A stretch of DNA of 64,000 bases from Neoarius graeffei. Its lineage: Eukaryota; Chordata; Actinopteri; Siluriformes; Ariidae. The position numbers and the translations under genes were made by a program. This document shows positions 11,401 through 24,100 of the stretch, piece by piece. The stretch's first letter is position 1, and each line of letters opens with the position of its first letter. Under the pieces are notes generated by a model. The model saw nothing but the letters and a program-made list of their open reading frames with translations, did not search any database and had not been told where the DNA came from. Location of the stretch: contig NC_083590.1 of assembly GCF_027579695.1 (NCBI RefSeq), positions 16,879,446 to 16,943,445 of the forward strand. Reading direction: 5' to 3'.

Positions 11401-14400
11401 AGGTTTCAACAAGGAGATCATGAAATATAGGTGAATCTGATAGTAAAAACATGTCCATGATCTTTCCACCATGCTTACCTGCGATGATAACGTCCGGGAT
11501 TTCCTCAAATTGCTCATCGTGCGGAAAAAAATTTCCATCTTGAGTAACGAGCTGTGTCATCAGACGACAAGATCAAAGGGTGAGACGGGTCTTCCAGTTG
11601 ATTAATTAACCAATAATAACTGTTGGAACTGAAACTCACCTTTGTAAAATTGTTTTTTATTGGTAAATCTGAAAAGGTGTTGATAATTATGGACTGTTGA
11701 TAATTGTACCCACCGCTCTAGTGATTACTGCTACAATCCTTGAAAAAATAGACAATTTTAAATCTTCTTATTTGTATCTATGCGTGTATAAGTTTGTTCG
11801 TGACAGTACCATGCCATTATGTAATTTCTGGATGCAAATAATAATGAAACAGAATATGATACATTTACTACATATGTGTATATAACATACAACAATAAAC
11901 GGTTTAATCCTACTAATTACTGACATAAGAGATTTTGCTGGTCTGTAATCAGCACCAAACTGTACTTTCTAGTGGCTGGGGTTGTACCTTTAGTCTGTAT
12001 ATTATACCTGAAAACGTGGATATAGCATACCTTTAAATTTGACTTCAAGGATCATTGATGTATTTTTAAAGCTTTACTCTGAAAGCTAATTTAAGATACA
12101 CTTCATGAACCATCCCAGTGAAAAACATACACAGTAAAGGGACAAAACATGTACACTTGATGGTACCTGATCATATTATTGGGACATACTTCATGCTTTA
12201 TATAGATATTTAATAAGCGCCTAAAAGCTCCTGATGAGTGTATAAGCAAAATATTTGCAAGGGCACAAAATCAGCCTGGATAGAATAATAATATTACAGC
12301 ACCATGAATGAACCATCGAATTGTGTCATGTCGTTCATGTCAATAAATTGCTGCATCGTCTTGTGACATTTATTGTTAAACCAATTAGAAGATACGCATC
12401 GCAGTTACAATATACAGGGTTAGTCAAAATTATGTTAACACTTAAATGGTAGAAACCATTTATTCACAAAACATACATCATACATACAAGATGATTTACA
12501 GGACGGTCTCAACCTGTTCGCCATTGTGTTCAACACACAAAAGCCAGCGAGCAACAGTACCATTTAAAGCCCGGACACACATTTTGCAGGGAATCGATGA
12601 TACCACAGTCCTTATTCTGTCCTAGAGGTCATTGATATCACAAACTTTCCTGCTATACACTCACTCCTTCACCATATCCCATAACCAGAAATCACAGGGC
12701 GTCAAATTAGGGGAGTGTGGAGGCCATGGCAACGGTCCACTGCGACCTACCCATCGATCTGGAAATGTGTGGTCAAGATAAGCACAAACAGTACGGCCAA
12801 AATGCAGCGGTGCGCCATCCTGTTGGAAATACACCGCCAATCGGATCTGCACTGGAAGTTCATCAACGGTGTACTGTTGCACCATCTGTAAGTAAACGTC
12901 TGACGTCACTGTTAGGGTGTCAAAAAAGTAGGGCCCAGTTACACCAGCAGCGGTCACGGTGCACCACACATTCAGGAGAAAAATAATCCATTAGTGTTAA
13001 CATAATTTCCACTAACCCTGTACAGTGGGGCAAAAAAATATTTAGTCAGTCACCAATTGTGCAAGTTCTCCCACTTAAAAAGATGAGAGAGGCCTGTAAT
13101 TTTCATCATCGGTATACCTCAACTATGAGAGACAGAATAAGAAAAAAAATCCAGAAAATCACATTGTCTGATTTTTAAAGAATTTATTTGCAAATTATGG
13201 TGGAAAATAAGTATTTGGTCAATAACAAAAGTTCATCTCAATACTTTGTTATATACCCTTTGTTGGCAATGACAGAGGTCAAACGTTTTCTATAAGTCTT
13301 CACAAGGTTTTCACACACTGTTGCTGGTATTTTGGCCCATTCCTCCATGCAGATCTCCTCTAGAGCAGTGATGTTTTGGGGCTGTCGCTGGGCAACACGG
13401 ACTTTCAACTCCCTCCAAAGATTTTCTCTGGGGTTGAGATCTGGAGACTGGCTAGGCCACTCCAGGACCTTGAAATGCTTCTTACGAAGCCACTCCTTCG
13501 TTGCCCGGGCGGTGTGTTTGGGATCATTGTCATGCTGAAAGACCCAGCCACGTTTCATCTTCAATGCCCTTGCTGATGGAAGGAGGTTTTCACTCAAAAT
13601 CTCATGATACATGGCCCCATTCATTCTTTCCTTTACACGGATCAGTCGTCCTGGTCCCTTTGCAGAAAAACAGCCCCAAAGCATGATGTTTCCACCCCCA
13701 TGCTTCACAGTAGGTATGGTGTTCTTTGGATGCAACTCAGCATTCTTTCTCCTCCAAACACGACAAGTTGAGTTTTTACCAAAAAGTTCTATTTTGGTTT
13801 CATCTGACCATATGACATTCTCCCAATCCTCTTCTGGATCATCCAAATGCTCTCTAGCAAACTTCAGACGGGCCTGGACATGTACTGGCTTAAGCAGGGG
13901 GACACGTCTGGCACTGCAGGATTTGAGTCCCTGGTGGCGTAGTGTGTTACTGATGGTAGCCTTTGTTACTTTGGTCCCAGCTCTCTGCAGGTCATTCACT
14001 AGGTCCCCCGTGTGGTTCTGGGATTTTTGCTCACCGTTCTTGTGATCATTTTGACCCCACGGGGTGAGATCTTGCGTGGAGCCCCAGATCGAGGGGCATT
14101 ATCAGTGGTCTTGTATGTCTTCCATTTTCTAATAATTGCTCCCACAGTTGATTTCTTCACACCAAGCTGCTTACCTATTGCAGATTCAGTCTTCCCAGCC
14201 TGGTGCAGGTCTACAATTTTGTTTCTGGTGTCCTTTGACAGCTCTTTGGTCTTGGCCATAGTGGAGTTTGGAGTGTGACTGTTTGAGGTTGTGGACAGGT
14301 GTCTTTTATACTGATAACGAGTTCAAACAGGTGCCATTAATACAGGTAACGAGTGGAGGACAGAGGAGCCTCTTAAAGAAGAAGTTACAGGTCTGTGAGA

Positions 14401-16289
14401 GCCAGAAATCTTGCTTGTTTGTAGGTAACCAAATACTTATTTTACCGAGGAATTTACTAATTAATTCATTAAAAATCCTACAATGTGATTTCCTGGATTC
14501 TTTCCCCCCATTCTGTCTCTCATAGTTGAAGTGTACCTATGATGAAAATTACAGGCCTCTCTCATCTTTTTAAGTGGGAGAACTTGCACAATTGGTGGCT
14601 GACTAAATATTTTTTGCCCCACTGTATATTTATTCCCTTCTTTGACACCGCATGCCATGCGCCAGAAACAACACCACAACATTTATTATGGTGTGACTCT
14701 GCTGGGTGCCTGGTGGACAGCAGTGAACCAGCGCTTTCACTTTACATCACTACTATAGAGTTACCATCCGATATTATTACACATAAGAGCTTATCGATAT
14801 CGATCCGCAGTAGTTTTAGATTATCTACAACTAAGGAAAGAGTCTCATAATTGTTATTGAGCTGTACAATAATTATGTTGAGATGAGTGTGCAGAGAAGA
14901 TATCGTTCAGGTGAAAAAGCAGACAATGCAAAGACTATGTTGCCTGCTATGGAAAAACCAGTAGGATAAAAACCTTTGGGGAAAAAAATTAACCTAGTGG
15001 AAAACTGAAACTCTTCAACCAAATGTAGCATATGAGCTCCGAGGTTTAGAGCTGCAATCTTGATATTTCAAACTTGGTGTCAAACTGGTGTCTGGTTACA
15101 ACTGTTCAACAAGTTAGTGGACTAATAAAGCTGTTTTAACTCATTTTATATGAAACTGTCGTGAATATTTACGGTAAAATATGTGAGTAAATAAAATCCC
15201 ACGTTATTTTTTTAAAAAGCAAATGACAAATAAGCGCTGGATAAAAAGCCATCTATCTTATGGAAATAAAGATACAAATTTTGTTGCCTGGTGGTCAAGT
15301 GTTTGAGAAGTTATCTTGCACTTATGATTGGGTTCCCTGGAGTGGTCGCAAAAGCCGTCAAAAATTAGCTCGATGCTTCACCATATTCTCTTAAGTATGG
15401 AGCTCTGCTCCATGTGATTTATGCACGGGGAGCTCCGCTTTAATAAAAATGCACGTACAGTCATTGTTCCACATCTTTATAAAAGTAGACGGCCTTTCGA
15501 TTTCATAAAACCGGTGAAATTTAGTTCCTTCTGAAATTTCTTCATTGTCATATGTTTATTTCTGTAATATCTTAAAAAAAAACCCAGGCCATTCTGAGGC
15601 TGGGAAGTGATTTAATTTGAGTGGATTCCCGAGTAAATAATGTGCATGAAATTGCTCCCTTCACACAGTCAAGCAGACAGAGGAAGTCCGTGTGCGCATG
15701 CGCACTCTTACCTGAGTCATCGTTGTCTTCTTCTGTTGGGTTTTACGGCAGCTGGCATTCAGTGTTGCATCACTGCCATCTACAGGTTTACTGACAGTTC
15801 CATCATTCTGTCGCTAAACGAACAGCTGATGACACCGAGGTGCTCACTGAGCGCCGATATTTATTAGTTTGGTCCTGTGTTTCCTTTCCTTCGTATATAA
15901 CATAACATCTTTTCTTCTCGCTTTCTTTCTGTTACTATAGTCGCTCTTTCACCTTTCATTCTCACACTCACGTCCTCCATTTTTCTCTCCTGTTTCAAAT
16001 TTGTATCCCACAATGCCTTGCGCGAATGGGGAAAGCCCACCACGTGATGTGATGCATGATGTAGTGTCTTGAATTGGGTCGTGGTGAAGCAAGAAAAAAT
16101 AGCGGTGAATTTGGGGCCACGTGGCTCTAAATTCATTAATTGTTCTTTTAGAGAAAAAAGTAATAAAATTGGAAGTTTGTGATTTGAATTTGGTAGCTTT
16201 CGGTCCAGTAAAAGAAAAAAAAATTGGGTGTCGGGGAAAATTCTTTTTATGACCTCAACATGAAAAATCCGAAAGGCAGTCTACCGTTA

Positions 16290-16336
<47 letters not shown>

Positions 16337-18152
16337 TAGAAGGTCATAAAGATGAAGTGTAAAGAGAAAAAGCAGAACGGTCTGTATCAGATTTTGGAGT
16401 GGCTGGAGAAGGAGGGAGGACAGAGTGTGAAGCTGTTTTGGACTTGTGTTTTTAAGAATCACATCTTGCAGAAATATTCGGTTCTCCGTTTGCTGCAAAA
16501 CACCCTTCTGGACGGTCAGTCACTCCATCATGATTTTGAGTTGTCTTTATCTTGTAGGTGTTTGCTGTGTAATTCCACTCTTTTGCTTCACTAAACATTC
16601 ACAGTTTGAGTGAACCTGAAATCTCGTTTCTGTTGGGGTTCAGTGCTTTTTCAATACAAGGTGCTTTTGTCTTCATTCAGAATATTATCTTAAAGGATGG
16701 AGTGACTCTCATTTCAGGCTCCTTCAGGTTTTATATGGAGCTCCCTGATGCAGAGGAACGAAGCAAGAGCAAGCAAGACTCAATCCGGACCAAGAAGGAT
16801 AAAGTAAATGGGCAGGCGTGGACAAGAAAGAGAAAGAAAAGCACTGAAGAAACAGAGGAACGAGAAGAACCAGGCCCTTCTGCTTTCTCTAATCATAACC
16901 AGAAGAAGCCTGCTAAGAAGGATGCATTAAGTAAGTTTCTGGTCTGGTTTGTTTTGTGTCTTAGAGTTGGAAATGAAAATGTCTTCTTTAAAATCTAAAG
17001 AGTACATGATATTTGGGCAAAACTTATGAAAAGTGGCACATTTGGTCTCTGTAAGAAATGAGATTATTGATTACAGTACAGGTTCCTGCTCTGGTCCTGA
17101 AGAACTCCATGTTTTGCACATTTTAGCGTTTTCACTGCTCTAACACACCACTTTAAAGTCAAACAAAACCCAGAAATAAACACCTTTTAGGGGTGTTCAC
17201 ACGGCACATATTTGCATCGATGCTGCACCGATGTATTTTGTTGCAATATGTCTTACACCGGTGTAAATTTTGTGGAGCGTTCACACATCACAAACCTGTT
17301 TACTAGAGAGAAGCATGTTAGCACCGGTGCAGCCCCACTTGCGTTCACACGGCAGTTTTTGCAACCGTGTTATATGATAGTAATAATGAGGAAATGAAAT
17401 ATGCGCATGCGTGAAAATGTACTTCCTTTTCCCGGTTGCCATGGCATCACCAAGCGCCGGGAAAACAACGTGGATGAAGACACCAGTGTTGTCAGATACT
17501 GCTGACGTTTTCCAGCCCAAAATATGTTAAAATCCGCCAAAATGCACTTAAAACCACCCAATCTGGCAACACTGGAAGACACGCAGTTCTGTTGTTGTTG
17601 ATATTCGCCATTTTGGAAGCGCAAAATACCAGGATGCAAATTATGCAATGCCCGTATGTAATCAACTCTCCTCACGCGTAGCGAGTCTACCCCTGTAGCG
17701 TTCAGACGTCCCATTTTATATCGGTGCTGCCCCGCAAACTAGCATTTACTCCGGAGTAAATTTCTTAAACCACCTCCCGAGCAGGGTTAGATTTGCACCG
17801 GTTTAAGCAGCTTTCAGGGGCTACACCGCTATAACTTTGTACCATGTGAACGCTCTACCGGGGCAGCCCCGGTGCTACACCGGAGTAAAAGTTGCCGTGT
17901 GAACACCCCTTTTGCCAATCACGGCAAGTGCACATTTAAATTAGAAATAAAACTTTATAACAACAGTTTATCCATTTTAAATGTCGTGATATTGCTAAAA
18001 TTAGGCTTACCTGGACGCAACTATTTGCAATGAAACTGGATATCTGCCAGTGACATAACCAGTTCACTCGTATACTATTTCACTTTGTACCACAGAGCCA
18101 TCAAATAAAGGCTTCTAAATGTAAAAAAAAAAAATCCCCAGGTGCCACTGTG

Positions 18153-18184
<32 letters not shown>

Positions 18185-21100
18185 GTGTGTGCACGCGTGT
18201 GTTTGTTCACTGCTTCAGCAGGGTTAAAGACAGAGAAAGAACTTCACTGTGCAGCAATGTATATGTGACAAATGAAGGCTTCTAATTCTAAAAAATCTAA
18301 ACAGAGATTTTCTGCAATCTTGTGATTTTTACTGGAAACAAAATACTCAAATTGATAGACTTCACTTTTATGAAGTTTAATTCTCACTCAGCTAAACAAC
18401 GCATACACAGTACTGACACAGACACTAGTAAACAATCCTGTTGCCATAGCAACATAATTCTTGCCATCTGAAAAGATCACTTTTCTCAGTGAAATAAACC
18501 AAACAAATGTACGTCACATAAAATGATCAATGATGGGGCTTATTTTTAAACCCAAACGCTTCACACTTGGGCATCTTTAGGGTTGTTTACAACAATTTAG
18601 AAGTGATGCGTCCCCCTGATCCACTAGCCTCGGTAAGTTATGTCTGGAATTGATGTCACGATTTGTACTCAGGCAGCACGGTGGTGTAGTGGTTAGCACT
18701 GTCGCTTCACGGCAAGATGGTTCTGAGTTCAAGCCCAGCAGCTGAGAGGGGCCTTTCTGTGTGGAGTTTGCATGTTCTCCCCGTGTCTGCCTCCTCTGGG
18801 TGCTCCAGTTTCCCCCACAGTTCAAAGACTAAATTGACCGTAGGTGTGAATGTGAGTGTGAATGGTTGTTTGTCTCTATGTGTCAGCCCTGTGATGACCT
18901 GGTGACTTGTCCAGGGTGAACCCCGCCTCTCACCCATAGTCAGCTGGGATAGGCTCCAGCTTGCCTGCAACCCTGCACAGGAAAAGCAGTTATGGATAAT
19001 GGATGGACGATTTGTACTCAGAACACGATATTTGAACCCCGGACAGAGTAAGATGTCAATGCCCGGGGATATTGTTTTTCTTTTAAGTCAGAGGTAACAG
19101 TCATGGGAAAGTCTTCAGGACAGAGGAGTTTGTCTTAACTTCAATCTTGAAAGATGAGTGGTGAGTGAAGGAACAACTGCTATGACATACATTCTCCTTC
19201 TTCTTCTTTCGGCTGCTCCCATTAGGGGTTGCCACAGCGGATCATCGTGATCCACATATTTGATTTGGCATAGGTTTTTACACCCTTCCGAATTCAGAGT
19301 CCTGCAACCTCAACACCCGCAAGGGGGTGATTCCGAGATTCACTGGTGGAAGGGTGAACACAGGCTGAAAGCCAGGTGGTCCAAACGCTCTGGTGATTCC
19401 TGTGGCCAACGCAGACACGTACCCCCATCCTCCTGAGAACCAACATCAGAGGTGCAGCCCCCCTTCGGCCCTGTTCGTCCTGCTCCCTTGCTTGCCACCT
19501 GGCTCCCTGGTGGGGAGCGAAGTGGTGCGGATGAGGACTGCGCACCCTCATCACCTCCGTCAACAACAAATCCTTTGCACAAGCTATGTCCCCCCCCCTT
19601 CAACAACCCCAACAGCAGCAAGACCTGGGAAGGCAAAGATGATAATGAAGAGGAAGACCTCGTCATCGTCGAATATCAACGGACAGCCATAAGCAAGGTT
19701 TTTACACCAGGTGCCCTTCCTGACTCAACCCTCCCCAGTCTAACTTAGGAAAGGTTGTTAAATAAGATGCCTTCAAGTTTTATTTGGAAGTTTTGTGCAT
19801 ACATGTTTCAAGGTGCTAATTACAGCGTGGTGTATATTCAGTTGGTTTTGGTTATTTGAACTGCTATAATGTACATTCAGGCCCATAAATATTTGGACAT
19901 TGACGAAGTCGCTGGTTTGCTAGCTCTCTACTGCAGAATATTAAATAATGACTATGAGCCTGAAGTGCAGACTTTCAGCTTTAATTTGAGGGTGTTTGCA
20001 GTGTGGGAATTGCACCACATTATCATATGTCATCTCCCCTTTTTAACAAATGTTTCGTAACATTAAACGTAACTATAACCGTACGAAAAGTACGTGACTT
20101 CATCAATAAATACATTTGCTTGTTGGAGACAAAATGCCGACTAACACCACCACGTCATCCGATCATCCTTTTATTACTTCCTGATGATTTCCTGAAAGTG
20201 GACGTTTGTTTTGTTCCTGTAGGTTATAAGAGTATCCAGTCCCAGGATCGCTGGTTCACTGCAAGTGAATTTGAGAAGTTTGCTGGAAAGGAAAACATCA
20301 GGAACCGGAAGCAGAGCATCTGCTACCAAAGCACTCCACTGCAGAAACTTATCGAGGTAAATCTGATAATATCTGATTGGACTTGGTACGGTAAAAGATT
20401 CATACGTTAACCTGTAGGTGAAAGCCAATTTGTTCCTCCTTTTGTTTGAAGGATCATCGACAATCTCCAAGCGCAAAAAGACACGATGATCAGAAGGTAT
20501 TGAGTCTCTCACTTCATTTTTGAATATTTTGTCGTGGTGTAGCTCAATAAAATACAAAGGAGTGTAACTGTCTCTTCACAGATGTTCTCTTTTCACAGAA
20601 TCAGAACATTCAGCTTCCTGTCAGCTCTTTCGAAGCCCCTGGTCCCCGTTAGTACACACAAACACACATGCACATGTATATCCAGTCTCTTATTGTATTT
20701 TTTATTATGCATTTGTAAATCTGTCTGTAACACAGCATTGCTCCACTGGTGTCTGTTAGACTCAGTATCCAGTGTAGAGACAGAGGGATCAAGTGAAGTC
20801 CATGAAGAGGAATGGAAACTGGAAGAGGAAGAAGACAGCGAGGCAGGGGATTTGACCCAATTTAATGCGTTTGCTTTACCAGTCAGCTGTGGCGCAGTCA
20901 GTGGGATTTTATATAAAAGCAGATTTGCAGGTAGGTCATCTGAACTAAGCTTAATCTTCTTTAACACTCTGATGGCACAAGTGAGTTTGCAGTTTATTAC
21001 GCAGTAATAAACATAAGCAATATTAAAATAAAGAATATTAAGCAGTAGTTTTGGGAAACAGTGCATATTATGCCAGTATGTGATATGACGGTGCACAATA

Positions 21101-24100
21101 AGTCAGGAATAAAACACACTGACTGTCCAATAATCAAAGACGTTGGCCCTCATTTATGAAATGAACGTATGACAGAAACCTGGGCGTTGACAGAAAGCCT
21201 AGTATTTGTCAATATGGACCTGGGCAGAGGCTATGATCAAATCTCACATCAAGTCTCATCTTGTGTACGTAAGTTTTGAGTCAGTGTGGATGTGCGGAGT
21301 GGAGAATCGCTATTCAACCGTATGTTCTGATATCCAAAAGCCTTATATTAACTGTGTCCAGAAGCATCTTCGACTTCTCTGGGCTCGGAGGCAACTGGGA
21401 TGGATCTTCACACAGTGGGAACGTGTTTTGTGGTCAGACGAATCAGTATTCCAGGGTTTTTTTTTTTTGGTGTAAGAAATGCACGCCGTGTTCCAGACTA
21501 AAAACAAAAAGAACCATGGCGATGGTTTTCAGCCTCCACGTTTATCAACACCCGATCATTCTTGCGCTGTGATTGGCGAGATACAAACATTTCATGAATC
21601 AAATGTTAACCTGTCATCTGATGACAGCTTCGACACTCGAAGCTGCACTGTTTTCTACACTAGGTTGATAAATGAGGGCCAAGGTGTTGCGACATGAAGC
21701 TTGTTCCTCTTACCACGTACAAGTGATTATAAGCTGATCTGGTCATAAAGCCGATGATCTGTTGCCATGGCGTGGCGTCCGTCGTCCACAATTCAGTGAA
21801 ATCGTATCTCCTCTGTCAGTTCTCCACAGGTTTCCGTTCCAATTGTTTTGTTTGAAAGAACTCATCACTCCACACAAAACTTGGTCGTTGTTTTGTCAAG
21901 TTTTTTGCTAACGAGTTACTAATTAGGCCAAATGAACGAATCTTCCAGACCTCTCATTAGAATTGTATCTCCTCTCTGATTTCTCATCCGATTTCAGTTC
22001 TGATCGAGGTTTTGGGTCGATCGTCCCTCGAGGAACAAAACTTGCTCGTTTGTTTGTTGATTTTTCCTGTTGTAAACAATTTGTTTACAACTTTATTTGT
22101 TTTCAGTTAAATCGTGTCTCCTCCCTCCCTCAGTTTTCAATGGAGTTCCGTTCTGATTGTTTTGTGTGAAAGAACTCGACCTTCTGCACAACGCTTGGTC
22201 GTTGTATTGTCAGATTTTTGTTAACGAGCTGCTAATTAGGTCCCGTTAACAAATTTTGGGACTTCTCATTAGAATTGTATCTCCTCTCGGAATTTTCACC
22301 CGATCTCAGTTCTGATCAAAGTTTTGGGTCGATCTTCCCTCAGGGAACCAAACGTGGTCATTTGTTTGTTGATTTTCTTGTGGTAAACAATTTGTTTACA
22401 AATTTGTTGACAACTTGGTTTATTTTCAGTTAAGTCGTGTCTCCTCCCTCCCTCTCTCGGTTCTCAATGGATTTCAGTTCTGATTGTTTGATTTGAAAGA
22501 ACTTGACCTTCTGCACAACACTTGGTCGTTGTATTGTCAATTTTTTGCGAACAAATGAGTAATTGGGTCACTTCACACATTTTCTTCTGACTAGAATTGT
22601 ATCTCCTCTCTTATTTATCATGCGAATTCGATGTTTTGGGTCGATCTTCCCTCAGGGAACAAAATTGAGTCCTTTGTTGATGTTCCTGCTGTGAACAGTT
22701 TGTCGTGGAGGTTGGTCCTCGCTCACATCGTCACATTTCAGTTCTGTTTGATGTTTTGGTCATTGTGGTTGTTTTGATGGCCGGCGAGATGAGCGACTAT
22801 GTCCTTGGCGTTCTGACATCCCTATAACAGCACATCCTGAGGTGCTTTATTCAACAGCAAAATAACTTCATACTCATCATCATTATTCTTTTTTTATCCA
22901 ATTATTGTTATAGTGAATGTTGTGGAACATTCACAAAACAAGTTAGTTCCTGTTCTTGCTGACATTCATAGCAGCTATAAACAGTCGTTCCTTCACCAGT
23001 GTCCCTTTTGTCTTTTTCTTTGAAATTAATCAGACAAAAAAGACAGCGTCATGTTGTGTTGGTGTATTTCCAAGCGTGTAATGGCACAGTGGTGTCATGG
23101 TTAGTCCTGTCACCTCACAGCAAGAAGGTTCTGGGTTTGAACCTCAGGGCCGAGAGGGGCATTCTGTGTGGTGTTTGTATGTTCTCCCTGTGTCTGTGTG
23201 GGTTTCCTCCACAGTCCAAAGACATGCAGGTTAGGTAAAATACCCAGCCACTGGGGTTGCACAAGCCAGTGCGTACTTAGTTCCAGTCCCCAGCCTGGAT
23301 AGATCGGGAGAGGGTTGCATCAGGTGTAAAAACTATGCCAAATCAAATATGCCGATCAGGATGATCTTGTGACCCCTAACAAGAGCAGCCAAAAGAAGAA
23401 GAAGATTATTTCCAAGTGTGTGTGTTTGTGTGTTGCAGGGTCATGGAGTAAGAGCATTCGCACAGAGGAGCACTGGTTCACTCCTGAGGAGTTCGTCAGG
23501 CAGGAGTTAACTCTGACAGATGGCCACTGGAAGAAAGACATACTGTGTCACGGCAAAACACTTAACTACCTGGTGAAGGTAATTTAAGCTACAAATGTGT
23601 AAGTCATTGTCATGTGTGTTGTATTCAAATACACTTTCTCTCAGTCGTGCTCTGCTGTCAAGACCATTCAGACCAACATATCTACTGTGTATCCTGTTTG
23701 TAGAAGAATATCCTGCGTGTTCATTTAGTGCTGTGTCAATGTCACCTGTGCTGCCCTGACGACCCGGTGAGTCTCAAACCCATGACCCATGAAACCCACA
23801 TGTCATGATTCTCAAATAATTTATTCCAGGAATATCTTCTAAACAAATACACACACAGATACAACAAGTGTTGCTAGACAGAACAAACCTTGCCCGGCAG
23901 CACTTATTTTATACCTGTATGTTGATAAAAGTAATATTTCTCAATCATCAGCCATCAGGTTACAGTCCTATGAAAATCCATGACCTTGGGTTTGACCTTT
24001 CAAGGTCACTCAAGGTCAAAGATCATGGTGGTAACTGAAAGCCCGTATGGGACTTCTTATATGTTGATAATGGTAAACATCTGGCTATCGTGAACCATTT

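Noticed and set aside
19294-19748. Four overlapping ORFs on both strands at 19294-19748
   Set aside because: They fall in a retroposon; the frames conflict and the Pro/Ser-rich translations show no domain.
20582-20767. Using the full 141-aa ORF at 20582-21007 as one exon
   Set aside because: It reads through an intron (GTTAGT...CTCAG) with low-complexity sequence; splicing gives correct phases into SAND2.
22000-22700. CRISPR-like array from regular spacing at 21961/22273/22595
   Set aside because: Units are about 315 bp with no short repeat-spacer pattern, in a vertebrate intron; it is a satellite.
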